Source: Rosa chinensis
Lineage: Eukaryota > Streptophyta > Magnoliopsida > Rosales > Rosaceae
Direction: 5' to 3'
Assembly (NCBI RefSeq): GCF_002994745.2
Contig: NC_037088.1
Coordinates: 253,001-317,000, forward strand
Length of the DNA: 64,000 bases
Position 1 is the stretch's first letter. Each line of letters begins with the position of its first letter. Below are positions 44,213-55,223 of this stretch, piece by piece. The notes under the pieces are model-generated. The model was not told the DNA's origin. It saw nothing but the letters and a program-made list of their open reading frames with translations, and made no database searches. The position numbers and the translations under genes were made by a program.

Positions 44213-45079
44213 TCTCTTCATCATATGGGAGACCTAATTAAGCCGAACTGTTGGAGTTCGTGCTCACTCTAAGCTTGGAGCTTGTTGAGATCTCCAAACT
44301 TAGAGTTTGTAGAGAATTTATGATCTACCACTTTCGTCGTTATTTCGATCTAATCCAATACCTTTTGGAATTGAATTTCTTGGAAGTGATTACGCTCAGA
44401 AATTCCTAATTTCTTGGGAGCGATTGCGCTTAGAAATTTTATATGTTTTCGTGGTAGCTTTTTCTGCTCTGAAACTAACTCATTTTCTTGTTCTCTTTCA
44501 GGATGATTAACCTGAACAAATTGAACTTCACTCCATTGGGAACAACTAGCTCTGGATATCATAGGTGGGTTCGTGATATCCGCTAGCATCTCAAGGCCGA
44601 TGGAATCTTGGATATGATTCTCAAGCCTAGCTAGGACGTGCTAACTGTTGAGCAATTTCAAGCTTTGGAAGCAAATAGAGTGCAGCTTTAGAGGCAAATA
44701 AAGTGAAAACCATCATCCTAATGACTCGTCATATGGGTGATTTGCTCCAGTACGAGTGTATGTGTAATACCCGAGACATTTTAAAAACAAATTATATATA
44801 TATATATATATATATATTAAAATGCTCGTAAATTATTAGTGAAAAGTCCTTCTTGCAAAAGAAAGATCATGAGACCATAAGAAAATGTAATGAATATTTT
44901 CTCATTATCTCAATGGATTTTGAAAGTCATTTTGAGGTTGAAATAGTCTAAATGTTTTCTTTTTCCTTGTCATCCATCATTTCCTTAGCAAATAAGGATT
45001 TTGTCCATCCAAACATGGTGTTAAAGAAATATATGTGGCAAATTACGAGCCCTTGATTTGTTTGCCGACATTGTTTGCC

Positions 45080-45950
45080 GACACTGCAGCCAAAAGTCTT
45101 GGGGTTAAAAAATCTTACAATTTTCAAGTACAGTTGCCAATAGAACTTCCTTCTAAGATTTTCTTTATGCCGTCACACCAAAACAGCACCCCCACCACCA
45201 AGATCTCTCATCCCAGAACATTCCGCTTTCATTAACCCAGATTGGGCCGCCTCTCAGATCTAGCAGCCATTGATAGGGTCCATATTTGATAAATTATCTT
45301 CTTGTCCGGCAGTTGATGTCTTTTGTGTGCCTCACATAATTTATCTTGTCTCAGTGAAGCTGAATTGTGATAACTTCCACTACTGATCTCACATCAAGTC
45401 AAGATGTCTCTTATTAGCCAAAAGCTGTATCAGTTTGTGGATGCTGTATCCATTAGGCCTATCTTCTCCCAATTATGAGATTTTTCTTTGCACTGACAAG
45501 AATCTGGTCAGCATTCTCTCAGCACTTGAACATAAGCTACACTAGCTTCCGTGGTTTGATGCCAAACTTCAGCAGCTATCTAGTCAATCATCCAACAATT
45601 ACTTCAAAAACTGCCAATCTTCATTGTCAAATGAAAGAGCTCTGTTGTGGGACCTGCACTGTTTTTGAGTACCTTTAAGAGGCCAAGGCACTGTCTGGCC
45701 AAATACTACAATTGGTGGACCAGTCTATAACACTGATGTTGTTAACGTTATCTTAAGGGGACCTAAAGAAGATGCAATGCTAATCACATCCCTTGAGACC
45801 ATAACACAGTGCCCAGTTTTTCTAATTCTCTCTGGTCTTGTCTTCTAAACCGAGAGTCTCACCGTTGCTGATCTTCTACTTCAACACAGCAACCCATTCC
45901 TCTGCTGGCTTCTCAAAATTCTTCAACTAATAACAGCTGGCATCCTCAAA
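45080..45950. mobile_element. Interspersed repeat, copy II (inside the 5' LTR)
   Basis: Homologue of 11995-13113 without the 241-bp solo LTR, so it serves as the empty site for that insertion. It starts exactly where the 5' LTR breaks off (45079/45080, at a shared GACA). Confidence 0.75.
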
Positions 45951-48673
45951 TACTTCTGTCAATGATTCCGTCAAGGTCTTGGCTTTATGTGGGTTTTATT
46001 CTGTTTGATGTTTTGTAGTTGCATATGATACTTGAGATGATGATGATGATTTTCTGGTTTTGTTTGCTATTTTGGGTGTTCTGCGTACTCCTTATCTTTT
46101 GGTGATGGGTGTTCCTTCTAGCCCGTTTTCCTTTTCTTTTGGTGCATTTCGGGCTTTTCTTTTGTTTGTTCGTATTTTGAATTGGTACTCCGCTTGTGGT
46201 TGGGTTTTGAGGACAATCCTTTACTCTGTGGGATTGAGTGAGTAATGTAATTTGCTTGCTATTTGCAAACGGATTGGTGATTCTGAATGAGAATAGGTTT
46301 CTTGGTCCGAGTGGTTGGATCATATGCAAGAAGTTCAAAGAGGGAATGAAAGTGCGATGAAGGGGCAGCTTATAGGACGTATATATGCCAGTACTTCAGA
46401 TTATTGTTCATACTCTTTAACTCCATAACTATTATTCTCAGCTTATTTATGCTCATGACTTCTGACATAAAAAGTTTATGTCTACCTATTATGTATATAT
46501 GTGTGTTGTTTTTCATTTTTGGGTATTTATTTGTGTACTTTGATATCGAAATGTTGTGAGGGACGTAATAACGTATGGGCTTCAGGTGAATTCGGTTCCT
46601 TAGCTGGATGTGAAGAAAATTCAAGTTCTATAATTTTGGTGTGAGTTGGTAAATGTAAGGTGATATTCAATCTGGTATCACTTACTATCCTTTTGCATTT
46701 TACTCATGAATACATTTAATTATATTGTGGTCACTGAGAGCCATAGAGGGGTGGTAACATCTGTTGTTTTTGGCTCAACGTATGTCTGAGTCAAAGTAGT
46801 TGGTTGCTGTCTTTAAATGGATAGATATGAGATAACTGTATGTAGAGGTTATTTGATTTGGGTAAAAACTACCATCTGTAATAGAATAAAAAACTGCAAA
46901 ACTGCAGCAGTTTAGTGTGTGAGAAAATAGAGAGAGTTGAGAGAAAAACGTGTGTTCTTCTCTGTTGAAATTGTGTGAGAGAAATTGTACAAAAATCCTT
47001 CTCTTTGATAGTGAAATTGAGTGGTTCCATCTGCTCCCCAGATGTAGGCAAATTGCTGAACTGGGTAAACACTTTGCTGTCTTATTTTCTCCATTCTTGC
47101 ATTTTAGTTTATCTGATACTACATTGGATTGTGGTTGGGTTGTTCTGTATCTATTTGTTGGTGTTATTTTGTGAATTTTCTGCTACTGGTTTGTCTTCTT
47201 GGTGTCTATTTGGCACAACAACATCTAGTTTGCTGACTGGTATTATTCCAGGTAAACTATTCTTCTTAGTCAATCAATTTAGTTGCTGTTACAAATAATT
47301 TAGTTGATGTTTTTCTGTTTGCATTCATAGTTGCTGTGTTGGGGCTTCATTGTTTGTGTCTGTATAAGTTGGTTGTATGCAACAACCTGTTTCCTATGAC
47401 TACACATTGTACAAGTATCCTAACTATGGCCAAGAAGAGTTTGAGATCCTTAATTAACACATGGTCTTAGTGAAAGGACAATTTGGTGCTTTCTGGTAGT
47501 ATACATATATGAGGCATCATGAATAGTGAAAAGTTCGATGGATATGCAGATTGCTGTCTGATCAACTCAGTTTGATAGAAGGACTTGTAAATGAATGCAA
47601 TAAATTGTATGAATGTTCCTGAACTTAGTTTGATCACTGACTCTTTTATTGAGATGTTGTGCAGGAGTAACTCAGTTTTGAAGGGAAAAAAAATGTGTGG
47701 ATTAAATTTAATTTGGCGGTTTGTGAACTCTCTCTTTTTTGTACAATATTGGTGTCGGACTGTTATGCCTACAATCTAGAAGCATTGTGAACAGAGATTA
47801 TATGAGGTCTGTTATCGAGTCATTTTGCTGCTATTTTGGTTTTGGTGCCGCAATGAAGCCTTGGTTAGTTGCTTCTGGGTGTGCAAAGCATTTCCTATTA
47901 CTTTTGTATTCAAGTTATTTATTGTCTTTAGTCTTCCTGCATCTCTGGGTGTATATGTATTATTTAATGAGTGAATATGTATGATGTAATGAGTTATGAG
48001 TTAAGCCACATTAAATTGAGGTGTGGCATTGGGAGGAATAGTTGGAGAGGATCCAGATTTGCCATAAGCCAACTCAGGTGAGGGACACAATAACTGCTAA
48101 ACTGCTACGGTAAGCTCAGGTATGTTACTCTTGCTGAGACAGATTATATTATCATTTCTTACCATATTTTCTAATTTGTACATGCAATGTGATCATTGTC
48201 TCAAATGAGTTTAAAAATTTCAAATTATTATGATGATATGAAAGTGAGGAGAAAATTAAATTGTTGAATGATATAATCCGGTTAGGCCCGGGATATAATT
48301 AAGGAGGGATCGAGTTCCCTTAGGTGAAAGACCCTAATCCCGATTGGGCCTCGTGGATTCGAGCGGATAATTAAGTAGGGATTGTGCCTCCCTAGGGTGA
48401 AAGACCCAAAACCTAATCGGGAATTCCGCTTAGTACGGGGTGTCCTCGGTGGCCTTAATCCGAGGTTGTCCGCTTGTTCAGGGTGTTATCGATGACCTTA
48501 ATTTGAGAGGTATTGGGCCTAACCGGTGACAAAGAGAAAACAAAAAGAAAATAAAATAAAATAAAATAAAACTTTGGAAAGGAATGACAAGGTTATTTAA
48601 CATGATCTTGTTCGGTTAGACAAATTTGCGTGGTATGTAAAGGTTTGCTACAGTTACAGAAAAGACCAGTATG

Positions 48674-48714
<41 letters not shown>

Positions 48715-49604
48715 TAATGAATATTGCAAGGCCAGATATGGTTAGTATCACAAGAATAAGTATGATTCAAGATGTTAATCATTTGAGTTGGCTCCTTGAG
48801 CAGTTCTATAGCTTCTGACTGTGTTCTAAGGCTTTGGCTGAAGTAGCTGAAGATGATCCATAATTCTTAGTAATTCTGGGTGAATATATATATTGGTGAA
48901 TATATTTGGCAGTCAATTGAACTGTGAGAAAAAGAAAAAAAAAAGGGTTGCTTATTGCAACCTGGAGTTCCTTGGTTTCAAACGAACAAAATCCAATTGC
49001 TCTTTGCATTATGATTCAGAGTTTGCTCCTTTCGCCACTAGTGTGAATAAATTGCAATAGAAGCTATGCTTAGGTGATATTATTGTGGCACATGCTCTGT
49101 ACCACATGAACTACAGAGAATACGATATAGCATACAATGAAATAGATTTAGCGTCCTAAGAACCAAGGAGGGATTAGAAAGCATGATATTTACATTCAAA
49201 TGCAAGCCTGCAAGACTGATCACATAGAGAAGAATTACCGGAACACGCTTTACATGCTTTCCTATCACACTAATGTATACAGAGGCAATAGAGAGAATCC
49301 AGTTTACTTTAGACTAAAACCACTTGAAGTAATATAGGTGATGCAATATGTATGGCATCATAAGACTGTGTTATCATTGGAAACATAGATTCCCTAAATT
49401 ATTGGACAGGTAAGATTTGCCCGAGTGTTTTCAATAATAGTAGTAATTGGAAACCAGAATGTGAGTTTATGCAAGTAAAATTGTAGTGTTGGATGAGTAG
49501 TCCAATGAACAGACTGACAGATCAAGAGCTATCTACTATAGAGTTCGGATTATGCTATACTGTTCTGAATTTCGAGGACGAAATTTTTTTTAAGCGGGTG
49601 GGTT
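45951..49604. other. Interior of the nested LTR element, no coding remnants recognised
   Basis: 46860-47330 resembles a Copia LTR 3' half (TGTAGGCAAATTGCTGAAC). 48290-48530 has twofold GTGAAAGACCC/GGCCTTAATC phrases like long gypsy LTRs. 48677-48711 is a (TA)n run. No gag, protease or polymerase motif is readable on either strand. Confidence 0.4.
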
Positions 49605-50324
49605 TGTAATATCCGAGACATTTTAAAAATGAATTATATATATATATATATATATTAAAATGCTCGTAAATTATTAGTGACAAGTCCTTGCAAAAGAAAG
49701 ATCATGAAACCATGAGAAAACGTAATTAATATTTTCTCAATATCTCAATGGATTTTGAAAGTCATTTTGAGGTTGAAATAATCTAAAAGTTTTCTTTTTC
49801 CTTGCCATCCATCATTTCCTTAGCAAATAAGGATTTTATCATGTGATTGTCCATCCAAACATGGTGTTAAAGAAATATATGTGGTAAATTACGAGCCATT
49901 GGTTTGTTTGCTGACATTGTTTGCCGACATTAGTAAATTACAGAAACAAAGAAATAAATAAAGTGGATGAGGAAGGATCAAGAAGGTAGGAAAAACCAGG
50001 GGGAAAAGAAAGAAAGAGGGGATCTCTCTAGAACCCGGGGGAATACTCCCTTTGACAGAGAAAGACTCGCTCTCTCTCTCTCTCTCGAACCACCTTTGCT
50101 TCTATCTCTTTACTTTCCTTCCTCCCAAGTCGCCATCGGCGGGAATGGTTTGAACATCAGAAAAGAGATTGGTCATGTTGTGACCATGATCGGTGAATCA
50201 AAGGTTTCGATTTTCTAGATTATAATGGATACAATCAATATTGATCCAAGTATCGATCTGGTAGATGGTGTTGTCTTATTATTATTATTTTTTCTCATCT
50301 ATTAATTCGGGTCGAGAAGTTACA
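49605..50324 (+). repeat. 3' LTR of the nested element, 720 bp
   Basis: TGTAATATCC...AGTTACA. The first ~315 bases match 44763-45079 closely. It includes a (CT)n tract (50071-50089) and is followed by the GTATG target copy. Confidence 0.85.
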
Positions 50325-50329
50325 GTATG

Positions 50330-52915
50330 AATGAAGAAGACCCCAGAAGGCTGTGGGTCTCACTCGACGAAAGACCTGGCAACGTTCGTGACTCCCTGCT
50401 TCCTAACTAGAAGTGAGATGGCATAGCCTCCGCTTTGATGATTTCAATTCAGTTCTTGACTACAACTCGGAAGCACTTCGCATTAAATCCTTAATGGAAT
50501 TCTGTGGTAAAGAGATCACAGATAGGATGTTGATTGAGAAGACTCTCTCTACCTTCCCTGTCTCTGCATTGATGGTTGCTAAGAACTATGGAATCGATGT
50601 TACTGCAGGATGGTTCACAAGGTTTCATAAGCTTATTGGAGCTATGAATGTCGCTGAAAAACATGACAACATCCTTGTGAAGAACTATAATTCGAGATCA
50701 GTGGAAACAAAGCATATTCCGGAGTTCAATTATAGTCGCGCCCCTAAGAGAGGGCGCCAAGAGCGAAACCCTAATCTTAGGGATACTTCTGGACATTCCG
50801 GTCCATATAATCGCTCTACTAAGGAAGGTAACCGCCAAAATAGGGGAACACAGAATCGAAGAGGTCAACGTGGAAAGAGAGAGGGCGGCAACGCCTCTGG
50901 CCATGTTGGTGGCGCTACCAACACTAAGAGCCATCTAAATGACGCTTTCAAAGCGCCTCAATCAATGGAGTCTGAGCAAATAGATGTTTGTTCTCGATGT
51001 GGAGTATCCGATCATTAGGCACACATTTGTAGAGCTCGTGAAGAAATTGTCACCGCCTACAAAGCATATTGTGAAGCAAGAGAAGCTCACTATGTGGAAC
51101 AAGAAGATCAAGAAGATGATCTAGAGTGAAGGGTTGAAGACTACAAATCTGGCTAGGATCAATAAATCGCTAATTCTGTTTAAGTCTTTATTTTTTCAAG
51201 AGATGTAATAGGTAATTGCTATATACTTTGTAGTAAATGTCATTGGTTTAGTTTTCTTCACATACGCTCATCCAAAATGAGAGTGATGTTTAGGAAGGTT
51301 TTGAGATAAGTGGTACTTAAGCGAGCCTTGCTCCACCGACATCTCTTTACTCACCTGGTCATATTTATTTTAGAGTTACCGAAAGAAGTCAAACAACTAC
51401 CTTTGTTTTGTATTAGCTAGCATTTGGATTAGATTCTCTTAATAGTTAATAAACAATGATATACTCCATTGGCTTATGAATAAAATTTTGAGTTCTTTTT
51501 ATGACTCCATTTTGATTCTGAGCATATTACTTTGTGACTATGATGGCTGAGCCATCAGTATTAGTTCAAGGACATGGAATAGCCCAAGTTCCCTTTGTCA
51601 AATGGCACCTTGATTAATGTCGCAAAAGCTCTCTACGCTCCTACGGCCAAACACACCCTATTGAGCTATTCAAGCCAACGGATTCCATGCGAAAACGCAT
51701 GTAGATAACTGAAATGAGTTCCTTTTCAATGCCTCTAATGATTGCGAACAAAGGCGCGTCTTAGAGAAGTTTATGTGTCTATCTAGTGGACTCTATGTCA
51801 CCATTTGAGCTATTAAATCCGATAAAGTTATGAGAGAATATCTCTTGGATTTAGATACATATTGGATTTGTCACGACATGATAGGTTATCCTGGTCATGA
51901 TATGATGATCCGTCTACTAAAGACTTCACACTGATATCCATTCTCTCGAGCAAAACGAAGCATGAATCAAAAGTTGATTCCTGGACTATGTGTGACCATT
52001 GCCGCTGCCTCTGGTGTAGCCTCTGTCCACCACTAGCCTAGGGCTGACACAGTACATATCAATGACACCATGGATGGCATCCATCATGGTGATGGCGCCC
52101 TAGGTGATGCTGCAATCACCAATTTTGCTTCAAATAGTGTTTCAAACGCTCAGGCCCAACCAAAATCCTCATTGGTTGCTTCTAAAGCCTCTCGTTTGTT
52201 TTACAGTGCCTGTTCCTTAGGGAAATTAGGACTGAGACCGTCCTATGCAAAGGATATGAAAATACTCATTCTGTTCTTACATAGAATCCATAGGATTCTG
52301 TGGACTGATTCAATCAACTTGTGGACGCTTAAATATTTCATGATGTTGGTTGATACGCAAACACGCTAGTCATGTGTTATGCCATTGTCCAGCCGTAAAT
52401 GCTGCTTATGCTACACTTCTAGCAAATATCATATGACAACGGGCTCACTCCCCGGATCATCCTATTTAGTCAATTGGATTTAACATTGCTAGAGAGTTTA
52501 TATCGAAGACTTTCGATGGTTATTGCATATCATTGGGACTGATGTTGGACATCATATTCTCATGTACACACCCAAATACTCTCGCGAAAACAACTACGAT
52601 GGTAGCCCAGATATTGGTAATGCGCATCAATCTCCTTATATCCGCTTGGGGTGATGTAATATCGCATGCAACTATGCTAATTTATCTACGACCCACCGCC
52701 ACTCAATCTACGTTTGCGTTACAGCTAGTGACTGGGTACCATCTCATACTTACGGAAATTTGAGTGTGCCATTTATGTGCCAATTGCTCTGCACAGCGTA
52801 GTATGACTGGTCCTTACAGATGAATGGGCAACTACGTTGGATTTGAGATTCCAACAATCGTCTGCCACTTAATGCCCTTGCTAGGCGATCTCTTTACCGC
52901 ATGTCTTGCGGATTG
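50330..52915 (+). pseudogene. Copia gag-pol remainder (gag C-terminus, integrase), truncated
   Basis: Continues the gag cut at 44762. The open stretch 50413-51018 has the gag core (LDYNSEALRIKSLMEFCGK, AMNVAEKHDNILVKNYNSR), an Arg/Gly-rich region and a zinc-knuckle start (CSRCGVSDH) ending in a stop. After 51500, protease and GAG-pre-integrase debris (GYPGHDMMIRLLKTSH) and integrase core blocks (MMLVDTQTR, TSKTFDGY-type, RRMGNYVGFE) are readable in shifting frames. It stops near 52915 with no RT or 3' LTR. Confidence 0.75.
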
Positions 52916-52969
52916 AAAAATGTTGTTGTAATAGAGGACATAAAACATATTCAATGATACACAAAATAC

Positions 52970-53762
52970 GCAGGATTCAACAATGATATAACTATGTAAA
53001 AAACTACTTCCATAATTGTAAAAAGCCACTACCATAGCTGTGAAAATCTCGTACAATAGTTACATAAAGCTACTGTCATTGTTGTAATGCTACTGTCATT
53101 TTTCAATGGTGACGCTCTAAACTCATAGACATAATTCTGCCACCTTCAACACGAGACTTCATTTCAACACTTCTTGGTTGGCTGAATCATCTCTTGGTCA
53201 ATGGAGGCTTCAAAATCCAAATTCACATGATTTTCGAAATTTACTACTACAAATGCAAAGGGAAAGAATACTGCAAGAATAAAGATACAACAAAATATTA
53301 ATATTTGAAATAAAAACTAAAAACAGCGATGTACCGCTGCACCCCAAACTTGACAGTCTTTATCAACTACTATAAAACATTTACAAAGCTACTGCACCAG
53401 TGATAAAAAGATACTGACATAGGTATAGAAAACTACTACAACACATGTACAAAGCTACTGGACTAGTAATAAAAAGCTACTGACATAGATACTGATTGCA
53501 CAAAACCAACTGATTATACATGTTGATAGTGTAATACAAACTCCAACCAAGAAATGATAGAGATACGAAATCATTACAAGAAGAAAATTGAATTTCATTC
53601 AGAATCATGCTTATACAATTTAATAAGCTAGTGACCAAAAACCACTTGAAATGAATCAAAATGAAAACAGAAAAGCTACTGACATCTAGTTGAAAAAAAT
53701 ACTAACATAGGGATAGAAAGCTACTAATACTGTGTTGAAAAGTCACTACAACATTTATAGAA
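52970..53762. repeat. Degenerate A-rich repeat with AAAAGCTACT core
   Basis: Same motif class as 8590-9045: AAAGCTACTGaCAT/ACTACAAC units about every 25-40 bases. A fragment continues on the far side of the MULE (55207-55223, TTTATAGAAAGCTACCC), so the MULE inserted into it. Confidence 0.6.
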
Positions 53763-53962
53763 GGGTCCTTGACCCAAAGCACCAAAATAACAAAAAATTT
53801 TCCCACTTACCCCAGTAATAGATAATTATTCCCACTAACCCAAGTTACAGTAAAATGACTATTCTGCCCTCAACCTAATTAAATAACTACTATCCTGCCA
53901 TTTTCTCTCTCACTCATCCCTCCAAGTTGCTCTCTCTCTTTCATTCTCCAATTCTCCGATCT

Positions 53963-53965
<3 letters not shown>

Positions 53966-54006
<41 letters not shown>
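53966..54006. repeat. (CT)n microsatellite in the MULE
   Basis: Twenty or so CT units directly before the short frame at 54013. Confidence 0.9.
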
Positions 54007-54008
<2 letters not shown>

Positions 54009-54552
54009 CGCCATGGAAGCTCCAAAACCGGAAGACGAATTTGATCGCCTCTCCTCGTCTCGCCCGACCCGGCCCTTCACCTCCCAGTATGCCAGCTCGT
54101 ACCAGATCGAGCTACTCTCTCTGCCATGGCTCCTACCAGATCGAGCTACGTATGCCAGCTCGTACCAGATTGAGCTACTCAACGGAGTCCCACATGGCTT
54201 CTCCTGAACTTGGAAGAGGTCCAGAGGAGTGGGGTATGGAGTTTCCGACTTTGGAAGCATCTGACTGTAAGTTTGAACGGGATAACATACCAGTTTTCTA
54301 ATAAACTAGTGGTGGGCCCAAATGTGTCCTTTGCTTTCAGATCGACCAAATTCTTGATATGGTTTGTAAATGAATGTCTTCAAGGTTTTAATTATACTAT
54401 TATTGATGGTCTGCAACTATTTTTGGAAGTATGCATTAAAAAAAAATATATGGAAATATTAACTTGATCATCATCCTTAGACTTGGTAATATGTTACTAT
54501 TGGTACTCGATAAATTATGCAAGCAAAAAGTTTTATAGGGGAGAGAATAAAG

Positions 54553-54880
54553 GTCTATTGGGGGGGGGGGGAATAGACGTCTATTAGGGGGCAATAGACT
54601 TTTTAAATTGACGTAATTTTCTCTTTTTTTCTTTAATCAAAGTTTATTTGTCTAAATTTAGGGAGATTAATTCTTATTTCGGTGATCGAAACGTCTATTG
54701 GGGGGCAATAGACGTTTTAAATTGACGTAATCTTCTCATTTTTTTCTTTAATCAAAATTTATTTGTCTAAATTTAGGGAGATTAGTTCTCATTTCGGTAA
54801 TCAAAACGTCTATTGGGGGGGCAATAGACGACTACTGCCCTTCTATTGGGGGCAATAGACGTCTATTGGGGGCAATTGAG
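54553..54880. repeat. Tandem repeats with GTCTATTG-(G)n-CAATAGAC hairpins
   Basis: The inverted pair GTCTATTG/CAATAGAC around a G-run recurs at least four times. Two ~115-bp tandem copies (about 54597-54710 and 54711-54827) each contain one. No coding content. Confidence 0.8.
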
Positions 54881-55223
54881 GTTTTTCTAAAAATCCGGTG
54901 GGCGGCGGCAGATGACCGGAATCCAGCAACTGGTGGCCTGAATCAGGCGACTGGCGACCGGAATCCTGCGAAAGTTGGCCGGAATCCAGCGACCGGTGAC
55001 GGGGCTCTGGCGAAGTCTCCTATAGTTTCTCTCTCTCTCTCTCTCTAAGTAACACATGGGTGAGGGTAAAATGGTATTAAAAAAAAAACTTTATGGGGTA
55101 TTAGGGAAGACTCCCTTAGAGTGTTTGGGGTAAGAGGGAATTAAAAAAATTTAATGGGGTAAGTGGGAAAAAAATATCTAGAAATGGGGTAAATGGACAA
55201 AAACCCTTTATAGAAAGCTACCC

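Larger units (their letters stand above)
43490..44762 (+). mobile_element. Copia retrotransposon, 5' part (LTR-like DNA, leader, gag start)
   Basis: CTCTATATAAAGAGGGTCCC (43617 on) is a typical Copia LTR promoter, followed by leader DNA with a minisatellite and a poly-C run. The gag ATG is at 44503, and the frame reads LNKLNFTPLGTTSSGYHRWV, a Copia gag N-terminus, with stops at several codons. It is interrupted at 44763 by another LTR element and resumes at 50325-50329. Confidence 0.7.
44763..50324 (+). mobile_element. LTR retrotransposon, 5.56 kb, coding-poor, nested in Copia gag
   Basis: The target duplication GTATG flanks it (44758-44762 and 50325-50329). The 5' LTR begins TGTAATACCCGAGAC at 44763 and the 3' LTR begins TGTAATATCCGAGAC at 49605 after a gypsy-like tail (TTTCGAGGACGAAAT, then a purine tract). 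The 5' LTR is intact only to 45079, where another repeat (45080-45950) is joined and its remaining ~400 bp are missing. The 3.6-kb interior has no recognisable gag or pol. It is either a non-autonomous large derivative or a heavily rearranged gypsy element. Confidence 0.8.
53763..55206. mobile_element. Mutator-like element (MULE), 1444 bp, non-autonomous
   Basis: Terminal inverted repeats GGGTCCTTGACC...TTTTCCCACTTACCCC and, from the right, GGGTTTTTGTCC...TTTCCCACTTACCCC. The 9-bp target duplication TTTATAGAA is perfect (53754-53762 and 55207-55215). Inside: a (CT)n run, a GC-rich stretch with a short plus frame (54013-54204, MEAPKPEDEFDRLSSSRP...) containing a duplicated YASSYQIELL, two ~115-bp tandem units, poly-G hairpins, and a CCGGAATCC-rich segment. 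No transposase. GC-rich gene-like DNA suggests a Pack-MULE, but no donor gene could be named. Confidence 0.88.
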
